Source of the DNA: an uncultured Pelagibacteraceae bacterium | Lineage (GTDB): Bacteria > Pseudomonadota > Alphaproteobacteria > Pelagibacterales > Pelagibacteraceae | Reading direction: 5' to 3' | Length of the DNA stretch: 64,000 nt | Assembly: GCA_902588895.1 (NCBI GenBank) | Contig: CACIRC010000004.1 | Span: 1 to 64,000, forward strand | Part shown: piece by piece, positions 33,428 to 42,342 of the stretch | Position numbering within the stretch: the stretch's first letter is position 1 | Layout: every line of letters begins with the position of its first letter | Translations under genes and position numbers: made by a program | Notes under the pieces: generated by a model | The model's input: only the letters and a program-made list of their open reading frames with translations | The model's database searches: none | What the model was told of the DNA's origin: nothing

Positions 33428-34297
33428 ATGCTCAGTACAAATAAATTAAAAAAAATCAAAAGTAACTTTCCTGTTTTAGTTGGAGACAACGTTGTTTCAA
33501 AAAATATCTGTAATTTATTAATTAAAGAAATAAGTAACTCAAAATCATTTGATGATATGATTATGGGAGGTAGAAGCAGGATAAATAAAGGTTCTAAAAA
33601 CTTCAATTTATATATTAATAATTCAGTTAACTCTGCAAAACTTTTTAAGCTTTTTAATAGTAAGTCTTTTTATAAAAAAATTGAAAATCTTTTTACAAAA
33701 AATTTTAAGGATGGATCATGGTTAAATTTATATAAACCAAAATCATTTAATCCTAAAAGGTTCACTATTAAAAAAAAATTAAATTCTAGTGAATTAAAAA
33801 AAATGCTGGGTAACAATTATACTAATCCTAAAGTAAATTTAGATATAGATTTTTCGGTATCAAAAGGAGGGTATAGATTAAGACCTCATCGGGATGATAT
33901 AACTAGGTTATATAATTTCTTAATTTATTTAACAGACATACCAAAAAAGAATGGTGGCTCTCTTACTATCTATAGGAAAAAGGCCAAAAAAAATTTAAGA
34001 AAAAGTTTTAGAAGATTTCCAAAAATAACTGAACTTGAAATAGTCAAATCTTTTACACCCAAAAAAGGGACTGTTGTTTTTTTTCAATCTACTCCAAATT
34101 CCTATCATGGAGTAAAGCGCTTTATAGAGAAAAATTGTCCAAAACGTTTTTTTATTTATGGAAGTTATGCTTTAAACAAACCAGTTATATGGAATTACAA
34201 AGGGATCTCATATTATCCTCACATAATTAGCACAAAAAAAAGAATGCTAACCTCTTTTCATGATGCGAACTATTTAACCACAGCACCAAAACATTGA
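33428..34297 (+). CDS. 2-oxoglutarate/Fe(II)-dependent oxygenase
   Basis: A 289-aa protein with the double-stranded beta-helix oxygenase triad: HRD in RLRPHRDD (about residue 155-158), a distal His in YHGVKRF, and Arg in PKRFFIYGSY at the 2-oxoglutarate site. The FLIYLTDIPKKNGGSL block matches the prolyl-4-hydroxylase-like/2OG-FeII_Oxy group. The N-terminal ~110 residues are lysine-rich and not recognised. It begins right after the PanE-like stop codon. Substrate unknown. Confidence 0.82.
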   Translation: MLSTNKLKKIKSNFPVLVGDNVVSKNICNLLIKEISNSKSFDDMIMGGRSRINKGSKNFNLYINNSVNSAKLFKLFNSKSFYKKIENLFTKNFKDGSWLNLYKPKSFNPKRFTIKKKLNSSELKKMLGNNYTNPKVNLDIDFSVSKGGYRLRPHRDDITRLYNFLIYLTDIPKKNGGSLTIYRKKAKKNLRKSFRRFPKITELEIVKSFTPKKGTVVFFQSTPNSYHGVKRFIEKNCPKRFFIYGSYALNKPVIWNYKGISYYPHIISTKKRMLTSFHDANYLTTAPKH

Positions 34298-34325
34298 AAT
34301 TAAGTGTATGATAAAATAAATTTTA

Positions 34326-35309
34326 ATGATGACAAATAGTCTTCAAAAAAAATTATATGAGAATGGGTACCTGGTTGTTAAAAACGTACTCAACTTTAGA
34401 AGAGACTTAAAACCAATTCTAAATGATATGGAATTTGTCATGGATTGTCTCATACAAAAATATGCAAAAAAAAAGGAGGTTAAAAAAGTTCTTAATTTCG
34501 ATTTTAAAAAAAAATACTCTTATATTTCAAAGCTTAATATTTATGATTTGGATCAGTATTTTAACACTCGATTACCAAGAGACCATGTAAAAAAAGATAG
34601 TGATTATTTTGCTACTCAATCATTATGGAATTTAATTACAAATAAAAACATTTTGGATGTTGTTGAAAAAATTTTAGGAAAAGAAATAATGTCTAACCCT
34701 GTTCAAAATACTAGAATTAAACAACCTGAAAAAAAATTACCCAAGGGATCAATTCATGATGGTTTAAGTGGTAGAACACCGTGGCATCAAGATGCTGCTG
34801 TACTAAATACAAGAGGACAAAAATTAACTGACATGGTTACTGTATGGATCCCCTTTACTAAAACTACTAAGAAAAATGGATGTATGATTACAGTTAAAGA
34901 AATAAATAAAATGGGATTATTAAATCATGTATCAGGATACAGGGGGCAAGTAGAGTTAAAGAATAGTAAATTGCTTGACGATATGGATCACATTTATTTA
35001 GAAGCAAATGTGGGTGATGTAATATTATTGCATAAACATTCTATACACTGCTCTTTACCAAATAGATCAAATGATTTTAGAATAAGTGCTGATCTTAGAT
35101 ATAACGTTGCTGGACAACCCTCTGGAAGAGAGCCGCTTCCAAACTTTTATGTTAGAAGTAAAAATAAAAAAAATCTTAAAGTTCAAAATTTTAAACAATG
35201 GTTATCTCTATGGGAGAATGCTAAAGATAGACGTATTGGAAAATATGCCTTTAAATATCCTCTGCCAACATATAAGAATAATAAAAGAGACTTGTCTAAT
35301 TTAGTTTAA
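34326..35309 (+). CDS. Phytanoyl-CoA dioxygenase (PhyH) family protein
   Basis: A 327-aa Fe(II)/2-oxoglutarate oxygenase. The iron triad is visible as HQD in TPWHQDAAVLN and the distal His in HKHSIHCSLPNRS, followed by the Arg in FRISADLRYN that binds 2-oxoglutarate. PhyH-family enzymes in bacteria hydroxylate small carboxylic acids, osmolytes or natural products. It is in an operon with another oxygenase (28 bases upstream) and a 2-hydroxyacid dehydrogenase (14 bases downstream), so hydroxylation followed by oxidation is conceivable. Confidence 0.88.
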   Translation: MMTNSLQKKLYENGYLVVKNVLNFRRDLKPILNDMEFVMDCLIQKYAKKKEVKKVLNFDFKKKYSYISKLNIYDLDQYFNTRLPRDHVKKDSDYFATQSLWNLITNKNILDVVEKILGKEIMSNPVQNTRIKQPEKKLPKGSIHDGLSGRTPWHQDAAVLNTRGQKLTDMVTVWIPFTKTTKKNGCMITVKEINKMGLLNHVSGYRGQVELKNSKLLDDMDHIYLEANVGDVILLHKHSIHCSLPNRSNDFRISADLRYNVAGQPSGREPLPNFYVRSKNKKNLKVQNFKQWLSLWENAKDRRIGKYAFKYPLPTYKNNKRDLSNLV

Positions 35310-35323
35310 TATTAAAAAAATTA

Positions 35324-36247
35324 ATGACCAAAATTTTAATCACAGAGTTTATAAACCAGGATAGTTTAGATAATTTAAAAAAAAATTTTGATGTTTTGTA
35401 TAATGAACAGTTGTGTGAAAACAAAATTGAGCTAGAAAAAATAATAAAAGACTATGATGGATTAATTGTAAGAAATAAAACCCAGTTAAATTCTGATTTG
35501 TTGAAAAATACATCTATCCTTAAATTTATTGGAAGATTAGGTGTTGGTTTGGATAATATTGATACAGAATATTGCAAAAGTAAAAATATTCATGTTCAAC
35601 CAGCTACAGGAATGAATGCAGACTCTGTTGCTGAATATGTTGTTTCTTCATCAATGTCTCTTATAAAAAAAATCCCAATGTTTCACAATGGAACTATCAA
35701 GGGTGAATGGCCAAGAACAACAATTAAGTCGACAGAAATAAAACAAAAGAATTTAGGAATAATTGGATTTGGTACAATTGGAAAAAAAGTTGCTGAGTAT
35801 TCTTTAAAAAACGGTTTAAAGATTTTAGCTTATGATCCTTATGTTAAGGAAATAAATGATAAAGAAATTGATGCTAAATTATCAAGTTTAAATGAGATAT
35901 ATGAAAAATCAGATATCATTTCAATACATCTGCCTCTAACAGATGAAACCAAAAATATAATAAATAAATCGTCATTTTCTCAAATGAAAAATAAACCTAT
36001 TATAATAAATACCTCCAGAGGAGGCATCATAAATGAAAGTGATTTAATTGAAGCTTACCATAAAAATATTATTTCTGGCTTTGCTCTAGACGTATTTGAA
36101 AAAGAACCAATAGAGAGTGAATTTTATAACAAAATAAAACCAGGTATGAATTGTATATTAACACCTCATATTTCTGGTGTAACAACAGAGTCAAACATTA
36201 GAGTAAGTGACTTTATAGTTAAAAAAATTACAGATTTTTTTAACTAA
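35324..36247 (+). CDS. D-isomer-specific 2-hydroxyacid dehydrogenase
   Basis: A 307-aa NAD-dependent enzyme of the phosphoglycerate/formate dehydrogenase fold: GRLGVGLDNID, cofactor loop GIIGFGTIGKKVA, active-site Arg in NTSRGGIINES, Glu in FEKEPIES and His in LTPHISGVT. It reduces or forms 2-oxo acids. It has no C-terminal ACT domain, so it is not a full-length SerA. It ends the PanE-like/oxygenase operon and overlaps the convergent Gfo/Idh gene by eight bases. Confidence 0.9.
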   Translation: MTKILITEFINQDSLDNLKKNFDVLYNEQLCENKIELEKIIKDYDGLIVRNKTQLNSDLLKNTSILKFIGRLGVGLDNIDTEYCKSKNIHVQPATGMNADSVAEYVVSSSMSLIKKIPMFHNGTIKGEWPRTTIKSTEIKQKNLGIIGFGTIGKKVAEYSLKNGLKILAYDPYVKEINDKEIDAKLSSLNEIYEKSDIISIHLPLTDETKNIINKSSFSQMKNKPIIINTSRGGIINESDLIEAYHKNIISGFALDVFEKEPIESEFYNKIKPGMNCILTPHISGVTTESNIRVSDFIVKKITDFFN

Positions 36248-37322
36248 TTATTTCTTCTAGATTTATTAATCGACCTTGTTTTATTGATTGTTCTGCAGCC
36301 TCTCCCACAGCAACAGCAATTAAACCATCTTCTAATGAAACCTCTGGATCTGAATTACTTTTAATAGCTTTCAAAAAAGCCAAGTGTTCGTAGTAAGTAG
36401 ATCCATGATGGTGGCCGGCCTCAAGGATCTTTTTATCTACATCAATATTTTCGATATGTGTTTTACCATCTCTCATTCCAATTCTTATATTTGATGAGGT
36501 TTTACCTGAATCATCAGAGGGGACTGAAGTTTCAATTTTTCCTTTATTTCCAGTTGCTACAAGCTCTTCTTGCATTTCAGAATTTTCTGCAAACATACAA
36601 AGCTCAAGCAAACTTCTTGCTCCATTTTCAAAATTTACAATCACATAGGCATTATCAATGATGTCTGGTTTTTTGCCATTATACACTTCATCTAAATGGT
36701 TAACGTCTTGACCACCACTTGCATAAACACTGAGTGGCTTACTTTGTATAATCAATCTCATTAAATCAAAGAAATGGCAGCATTTTTCAACAAGTGTGCC
36801 ACCAGTATTTTCTTCAAAACGATTCCAATCATTTACTTTTTTTAAAAAAGGAAATCTATGTTCCCTTATGGTTAAAGTTTTTAAATCACCAATTTTGTTA
36901 TTATGAATTTCATTAATAAACTTTGAAACTGGCGGCATATATCTATACTCCATCGCAGTCCAAAATACTGAAGGATAATCTTTTGTAAGTTTTTTTATTT
37001 CTAAACAATCTTTTGTATTAGTACATAATGGTTTTTCTACTAATATATGTTTTTTAGTTTTGATTACATCTTTTAAGATTTCTATATGAGTAAAGTTAGG
37101 AGATGAAATTAAGTATACGTCAACAATATTTTTCTCAATCATTTCTAAATGATTTTTAAAACAAGAAACGTTTGTTTTTAAAATTTCTTTACATTTATTT
37201 AATGAATCTTGATTAGGGTCCGCAAGTGCAACCACCTCAGTATTATCAATCAAAGATATATTTAAAATATGTTCTTGAGCCATTGTCCCTGCTCCAATAA
37301 TTCCATATTTTATTTTTTTCAT
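36240..37322 (-). CDS. Gfo/Idh/MocA family oxidoreductase
   Basis: A 360-aa dinucleotide-binding oxidoreductase: GIIGAGTMAQEH at the start, the VEKPLCTNTKDC catalytic-lysine motif near residue 95, and GGTLVEKCCHFFDLMR with the active-site His/Asp. The C-terminal domain has the usual extended beta-sheet. It stands alone on the minus strand (30 bases upstream is the peroxidase gene end). Substrate unknown, probably a sugar or polyol. Confidence 0.88.
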   Translation of the reverse strand: MKKIKYGIIGAGTMAQEHILNISLIDNTEVVALADPNQDSLNKCKEILKTNVSCFKNHLEMIEKNIVDVYLISSPNFTHIEILKDVIKTKKHILVEKPLCTNTKDCLEIKKLTKDYPSVFWTAMEYRYMPPVSKFINEIHNNKIGDLKTLTIREHRFPFLKKVNDWNRFEENTGGTLVEKCCHFFDLMRLIIQSKPLSVYASGGQDVNHLDEVYNGKKPDIIDNAYVIVNFENGARSLLELCMFAENSEMQEELVATGNKGKIETSVPSDDSGKTSSNIRIGMRDGKTHIENIDVDKKILEAGHHHGSTYYEHLAFLKAIKSNSDPEVSLEDGLIAVAVGEAAEQSIKQGRLINLEEIIS

Positions 37323-37352
37323 GTCCTGTTTGTATCAGTTTAATTTAAAAAC

Positions 37353-38684
37353 TTAATCAATACTTAGCCCACTTGGCACTTTATCTGGTTTACCTAGTGG
37401 TCTCTGATTTCCACTTCTACCAGTTAAAGATTCTAAAAAAGAAACAAGTTGATCAATTTCTATATCATTTAGTTCTACTGGCTGTATATCAATGCTCGAT
37501 AAAATTCTGTCTTGCTCTCTTTTGTCTGAAAAAGTTACAAAATCAATTTCCTCTAACCAAGGTGCTTTAGGTAAATTTGCATATTCAGGTTTCCAATTCT
37601 TATTCATTTTTATTGGATTTAAATGATGTTGGATTATTGATTTTAAAGTTGGATAAGCCCCATTATGACCGTAGGGAGCTGTTAAGGAAACATTTCTTAA
37701 TGCTGGCGTTTTAAATTTATACATGTCGTTTATATTGTCCGTTTCGACCATTCGTCCAACGTCACGTGCATAAGGATCAAAAGGCCGTGTCCTTCCAGGA
37801 CCAAATTGGGGAATTCCTATTGAATGAAATTTTTGATCTGACAACAAAGATCCTGAATGACAAGAACTACAGTTTGCTTTTCCATAAAATAAATTCATCC
37901 CATTTATTTGCTTTAAAGTTAAAGCTTGTTTATCTCCATTTAAATATTCATCAAATGGAGAGTCAAAAGATGTCCATTCATGAATTTCAAATGCAGCAAT
38001 CGAATTAACAATATGTGTAATGTTAATATCTAAGGCACTGTTTACATCATCAAAAGCATTTTTAAATAATTCAACATATTCTGGAATTCCTCTGACCCTG
38101 TGGGTAATTACAGGCCAAACTCTATCAATTCTCATACTATCTTTTCCAACTTTTGAAACTAAACCTATAATTTCATTTTCACCTGGATTTCCTGCCATCT
38201 CAAACTGTCTAGTCATCGGAAATAAAGCTTGAACTGCAACTATATTATCAAGTCCTATAGGAAGAGCTTCTTGAGCAGGTGTATTAAAACCGTTACCAAA
38301 TATATTCGATTTAGTTACTCTTCCATCATGTAACAAAGTAGTAATGTCTTTAAATCCTAAATTCCATAAAGCTAAAGCATTTCTTGGAATTCGTTTTTTT
38401 ATTTTATCATCGTCCTCACCTGCAGTTCTCTCTAATCCTATACCTTGACCTCCTTCACCAATACCTAATGAAAGTCCATCTGAACCTCCTTGATCATGAC
38501 TATGGCAGGTTGCGCAAGCAATGTTTCGATTTGCAGATAAAATTTTATCGTGAAATAAAAGTCTTCCAATTTTAACTTTTTCTATATCAACTTCATGGAA
38601 ATCTTCGCTCTTTAATGGTTTTGGTAAATCAGTTGCGTAAGTTTTATTTACTGAAATTAAAAATAGAATTATAAATATTATAAT
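37353..38684 (-). CDS. Di-heme cytochrome c peroxidase/MauG family protein
   Basis: Two heme c sites are visible, CATCH and CSSCH, about 57 and 272 residues from the likely start, with the peroxidase-type blocks GRLLFHDKILS, TTLLHDGRV, and KFKTPALRNVSLTAPYGHNG. The signal peptide core IIIFIILFLIS ends at TYA, so the mature protein is periplasmic. The open frame extends to 39116 but that part is antisense to the Sel1 gene. No ATG, GTG or TTG lies near the signal peptide; ATT at 38682-38684 is the most sensible candidate start, giving 443 aa. Start uncertain. Confidence 0.8.
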   Translation of the reverse strand: MIIFIILFLISVNKTYATDLPKPLKSEDFHEVDIEKVKIGRLLFHDKILSANRNIACATCHSHDQGGSDGLSLGIGEGGQGIGLERTAGEDDDKIKKRIPRNALALWNLGFKDITTLLHDGRVTKSNIFGNGFNTPAQEALPIGLDNIVAVQALFPMTRQFEMAGNPGENEIIGLVSKVGKDSMRIDRVWPVITHRVRGIPEYVELFKNAFDDVNSALDINITHIVNSIAAFEIHEWTSFDSPFDEYLNGDKQALTLKQINGMNLFYGKANCSSCHSGSLLSDQKFHSIGIPQFGPGRTRPFDPYARDVGRMVETDNINDMYKFKTPALRNVSLTAPYGHNGAYPTLKSIIQHHLNPIKMNKNWKPEYANLPKAPWLEEIDFVTFSDKREQDRILSSIDIQPVELNDIEIDQLVSFLESLTGRSGNQRPLGKPDKVPSGLSID

Positions 38685-38690
38685 TTTTAA

Positions 38691-39161
38691 ATGATTAAAT
38701 ATCTTTTTATACTTTTGTTTCTTCCATCCATAGTTTTTGCAGAAATAGAAAATGCTCGAGATTTGATGGAAGAAGGAAAATTTAAAGAAGCTATGGAAGA
38801 ACTTATGCCGGCAGCTAGATCTGGTAATGCTGATGCTGAAGAGCTTATTGGAATTATGTACGCTATGGGTCTTGGTGTTGAAAGAGATGATGTTAGAGCT
38901 TTTGAATGGTATCTCAGATCTTCTATGAAAGGTCATCCTGGCGCTCAATCTGGTGTTGGGTGGTATTACGAAATTGGTAGAGGACTTCCTGCTCCCGATC
39001 TTATTAGAGCTTATATGTGGTATGGTTTGTCTGCTATTGGTGGAGATCCTGATGCTGCAATTTCTCAGGAAGAAGTAATTAAAAAAATGACTCCTGAACA
39101 AATTGAAAAAGCTCATATTCTCATAAAAGATTATAAATCCTGGATATATCCTTTTAGATAA
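38691..39161 (+). CDS. Exported Sel1-repeat protein
   Basis: A 156-aa protein with a signal peptide (about residues 1-17, ending VFA) and two Sel1-type TPR repeats (ADAEELIGIMYAMGLGVERD and GAQSGVGWYYEIGRGLPAPD), plus a third weaker one. Sel1 proteins are periplasmic scaffolds or assembly factors. It is divergent from the di-heme peroxidase gene with only a few bases between the starts, so the promoters must overlap the genes. A role in peroxidase maturation is possible but speculative. Confidence 0.83.
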   Translation: MIKYLFILLFLPSIVFAEIENARDLMEEGKFKEAMEELMPAARSGNADAEELIGIMYAMGLGVERDDVRAFEWYLRSSMKGHPGAQSGVGWYYEIGRGLPAPDLIRAYMWYGLSAIGGDPDAAISQEEVIKKMTPEQIEKAHILIKDYKSWIYPFR

Positions 39162-39187
39162 TGAGGCGAACTAAAATCCGCCCCATT
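39160..39187. terminator. Possible bidirectional terminator hairpin
   Basis: AATG-A-GGCG pairs with CGCC-C-CATT around a ten-base loop between the Sel1 and dctP 3' ends. On the minus strand the mismatch becomes a G-U pair, which points to the dctP transcript. There is no U-run, so termination by this hairpin is uncertain. Confidence 0.4.
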
Positions 39188-39201
39188 ATATTAATTTGAA
39201 A

Positions 39202-40254
39202 TTACAAATCTTTTTTGTATGCGCTCGATGCTTTTTTCTCTGCTTTAGCTACTGCCTTAGTTAAAGCGTTGAAAATTTCTTTTCCACCTTTAACATTGTC
39301 TTTAAACCAATCATACACTGGGCTAGCTTCTTTTTTAAAACTTGCTTTTTGATCGGGCGTTGGAACATATAAATCTCCACCACCTGCTACAAAGTCTTCG
39401 TAAGCTTTGATTGATTTTCTCTTAGGCGAAGCAAAAGTTGCTTGCTGCAAAGCATAGAAACCATCAGTCACTACTTTTTTAAGATCTGTTGACATCGATT
39501 GATATTTTGCATTGTTCATCCACCATAATGCTCCCATGTATGCATGACCGTCTAAAGTAACATATTTTAGACCTGCATCAGGAAACTTCATATTCATAAT
39601 GTCAGTAATTCCATTTTTAGAACCTTCAACTACACCAGTTTGAAATGATGTAAACAATTCAGGCCATGGAATAGGAGTTGGAGATGCACCTAATGCCCTT
39701 ACAAGTTCCTGGGGTAAATCAGCTACAACTGTTCTGATTTTTAAACCTTTCATGTCAGATGGGTTAGCAACTCTTCTTTTTGTGTTAGCAAAATTTCTCC
39801 ATCCACCAGTATTTCCAATTGTCATCAATCTGATTGAATCATTAGAATCTTTTAGAGCCATTTTTCTCATTGTTCTTACAAAATCACCTTGCATTACATC
39901 TTCAGCAATTCTGTCATCAGCCATTAGATAAGGTAAATCTAAAACTTGAACATATGGGAATACACCTGCTGCACCTCCAGAAGTAGAAATGTAAATATCT
40001 ATACTTCCATCAGATACACCTTGTAAACACTCAGCACCTTTTGAACAAAGCTGCGTTCCTACAAATAGTTCTACAGCTATTTTTCCATTTGAAGCTGCTT
40101 CTACGTAGTTTTTAAATACTACAGCACCATCATAATCTTCATCTTGATCATTAGAGTTCATTGTCATTCTCAAGTTATAATCTGCAGCTGAAACAGAAGC
40201 AGTAAAACTAATTAAGAATAATAATGAAAAAAATGATTTTATTATTTTACTCAT
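39202..40254 (-). CDS. dctP: TRAP transporter substrate-binding protein DctP
   Basis: A 350-aa TRAP periplasmic protein: signal peptide ending SVSA, then MTMNSNDQDEDYDGA, the GVSDGSIDIYIST block, and the conserved ligand-carboxylate Arg in GLKIRTVVAD, followed by PWPELFTSFQTGVVEGSKNG. TRAP systems import carboxylic acids with sodium. It lies downstream of dctQM, with its own RBS (GAGGGAAA) and predicted promoter in the 91-base gap. The ligand is not identifiable from the sequence. Confidence 0.93.
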   Translation of the reverse strand: MSKIIKSFFSLLFLISFTASVSAADYNLRMTMNSNDQDEDYDGAVVFKNYVEAASNGKIAVELFVGTQLCSKGAECLQGVSDGSIDIYISTSGGAAGVFPYVQVLDLPYLMADDRIAEDVMQGDFVRTMRKMALKDSNDSIRLMTIGNTGGWRNFANTKRRVANPSDMKGLKIRTVVADLPQELVRALGASPTPIPWPELFTSFQTGVVEGSKNGITDIMNMKFPDAGLKYVTLDGHAYMGALWWMNNAKYQSMSTDLKKVVTDGFYALQQATFASPKRKSIKAYEDFVAGGGDLYVPTPDQKASFKKEASPVYDWFKDNVKGGKEIFNALTKAVAKAEKKASSAYKKDL

Positions 40255-40290
40255 AATTATTTCCCTCTCATTAAATATTTATGTATGAAA

Positions 40291-40319
40291 ACTATACTTA
40301 AATTGAATTAGAGAGTCTA
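40291..40319 (-). promoter_or_regulatory. Predicted sigma-70 promoter of dctP
   Basis: On the minus strand TAGACT (40319-40314) and TATAGT (40296-40291) are 17 bases apart, in the gap between dctM and dctP. A separate promoter would let the binding protein be made in excess over the permease. Confidence 0.5.
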
Positions 40320-40345
40320 TCGACTAGTAAAAAAAATATTCAAAT

Positions 40346-41635
40346 TTACTTTGCGAATCCAGTAAGCAAAGGAATTGTCATCGAGATTGATGGAAAATAT
40401 GTTATTAAAAATATAACTATAGCTTCAACTGCTAGGAATGGCAATATAGCTTTTGCTATTGTTTCAACTCTTTCCCCAGAAACAGAAGATGCAACAAATA
40501 ATACAAGACCCATAGGTGGAGTTGCTAAACCGACTGTCAAATTAACCGACATTATTATTGCAAAATGCACAGGATGAACTCCTAGCTCAACAAAAACTGG
40601 TCCAAGAATTGGTCCTAAGATAATTATCGCTGGGCCTGCATCTAAAAACATTCCAACAACAAATAATAAAATGTTTATAAGAAACAATAAAACATACGGG
40701 TTATCAGTTAATCCTAAAACGAACGCAGCAAGATGCTCAGGTGCATGAGATAAACTAACTACAGTTTTAAAAGCCATTGCAGCACCAACTAAAAGAAGTA
40801 CAACGGAAGATACCATCGCAGCTTTTGTCATTACTTTAGGAACATCTTTCCATTTCAATGATTTTAAAACAAATAGACCGATAAACATTGCGTAAGCAGC
40901 TGCTACAGCTGATGCTTCTGTTGGTGTAAAAATTCCACCAAGAATACCACCTAAAATTATTACTGGTGTCATCAAAGGAAAAAAAGCTTTTAGAGATGCC
41001 TTACCTCTTTGACCCCAGGTTGTTTTTTCGGTTACTGCTGGAAAATTATATCTCTTGGCCATAAATTTTATTGTGACCATCAAACTAACTCCTACTAAAA
41101 TACCAGGTACAATTCCTGCTAAAAATAATGCTGCAACACTCTCACCCATTACATACGCATAAATAATCATTATCCCTGAAGGTGGAATTATGGGTCCGAT
41201 TACTGAACTAGCTGCAGTAATAGCTGCTGCAAATTTTTTTGTATATCCTTGTTTTTCCATTGCAGGAATAAGCATTGATCCAATTGCTGAAGTATCAGCT
41301 ACAGCTGAACCAGATAAACCAGCAAACAACATTGAAGTTAGTACATTGACATGAGCCAATCCACCTTTTAAGTGACCCATCATCGCTTGACTAAATTCAA
41401 CAAGTCGATGAGTTATTCCTCCTCTGTTCATTAACTCCCCTGCTAACATAAAAAATGGAATTGCCATCAAAGGGAAGCTATCTATTCCATTATAAATATT
41501 TCTATAAAGCATTGCGCCATCTCTGGCCTGATCATTTAACCAAAGCAAAATTCCTGGTGCAGCTAACAAACCAAAAAATACTGGTAAGCCAATTAATAAA
41601 AATAATAAAAACAAAGGAAGAAACCAAACTAACAT
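40346..41635 (-). CDS. dctM: TRAP transporter large permease DctM
   Basis: A 429-aa membrane protein with about 12 helices. The DctM signatures are visible: SFPLMAIPFFMLAGELMNRGGI near residue 53, GLSGSAVADTSAIGSMLIPAM, ITAASSVIGPIIPPSGIMIIYAYV, and DAGPAIIILGPILGPV in the C-terminal half. It is the ion-coupled transport subunit of the TRAP system. Its first base overlaps the dctQ stop by one. Confidence 0.95.
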   Translation of the reverse strand: MLVWFLPLFLLFLLIGLPVFFGLLAAPGILLWLNDQARDGAMLYRNIYNGIDSFPLMAIPFFMLAGELMNRGGITHRLVEFSQAMMGHLKGGLAHVNVLTSMLFAGLSGSAVADTSAIGSMLIPAMEKQGYTKKFAAAITAASSVIGPIIPPSGIMIIYAYVMGESVAALFLAGIVPGILVGVSLMVTIKFMAKRYNFPAVTEKTTWGQRGKASLKAFFPLMTPVIILGGILGGIFTPTEASAVAAAYAMFIGLFVLKSLKWKDVPKVMTKAAMVSSVVLLLVGAAMAFKTVVSLSHAPEHLAAFVLGLTDNPYVLLFLINILLFVVGMFLDAGPAIIILGPILGPVFVELGVHPVHFAIIMSVNLTVGLATPPMGLVLFVASSVSGERVETIAKAILPFLAVEAIVIFLITYFPSISMTIPLLTGFAK

Positions 41636-42231
41636 TATTGTGTCTCCAACTTTTGTTTATCGTAATCTTCAGGTAAATCTAACTTAGTAAAATTAGTAAG
41701 AATATTTCTCAAAATTAATTCAATATTCACAGATATTAAAAAAATAATACCAACTGGTAATGACATATACATCCAAGCTAATTTTATTGGTTCTGCTTTT
41801 CCACCAATTAAATGAAAAGGAATTTTTATCGATGAAGAATTAAATATCCACCCAGCATTAATATGTTTAAAACCTAATTCTAGACCTACAACTAAGACAA
41901 AAAGAGATACAATTAATAAAAACAAAGTTAAAAATGTGGAGATAATTTTTGGTAAAAATCTCTCTAATAAATCAATAGAAACAAATCCACCCCATCTATA
42001 TGCTGAGGGTGCAATCAATCCTGTCATCCATAACATTAAAAATCTAGCAACTTCATCAGGCCATGGCAGTGCATTATTTAATACATACCTAAAAAATACT
42101 TGTACCAAGATAACAATCACCATCAAAAATATTGCTATCCATGCAAACTGTCTACCAATTCTTAAAAAAAAAGTATTTATTTTCTCAAGGATATTAAAAA
42201 CAGATAGGAGAATATTAATTGTCAAATTCAC
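41635..42231 (-). CDS. dctQ: TRAP transporter small permease DctQ
   Basis: A 198-aa protein with four predicted membrane helices and the DctQ-type blocks VQVFFRYVLNNALPWPDEVARFLMLW (aromatic/acidic motif after helix 2) and LAWMYMSLPVGIIF near the fourth helix. It has a longer N-terminal segment than average. It begins the dctQM unit, divergent from a 2-hydroxyacid dehydrogenase gene 111 bases away. That gap has no gene and only AT-rich promoter-like sequence. Confidence 0.9.
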   Translation of the reverse strand: MNLTINILLSVFNILEKINTFFLRIGRQFAWIAIFLMVIVILVQVFFRYVLNNALPWPDEVARFLMLWMTGLIAPSAYRWGGFVSIDLLERFLPKIISTFLTLFLLIVSLFVLVVGLELGFKHINAGWIFNSSSIKIPFHLIGGKAEPIKLAWMYMSLPVGIIFLISVNIELILRNILTNFTKLDLPEDYDKQKLETQ

Positions 42232-42342
42232 AACTAAATTTATTTTAATTATTTAATAAATACAACTTTAATCAAAAAACTAATTTACTTTATATAATAA
42301 TTCTCGTATTAAAAACGCTCCCTAAAAAATTAATATATAATT

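Noticed and set aside
38685-39116. N-terminal 144-residue extension of the di-heme peroxidase reading frame
   Set aside because: It is antisense to the Sel1 gene, has no domain or signal-peptide character, and a clean signal peptide begins near 38684. The Sel1 frame, in contrast, has a signal peptide and repeats.
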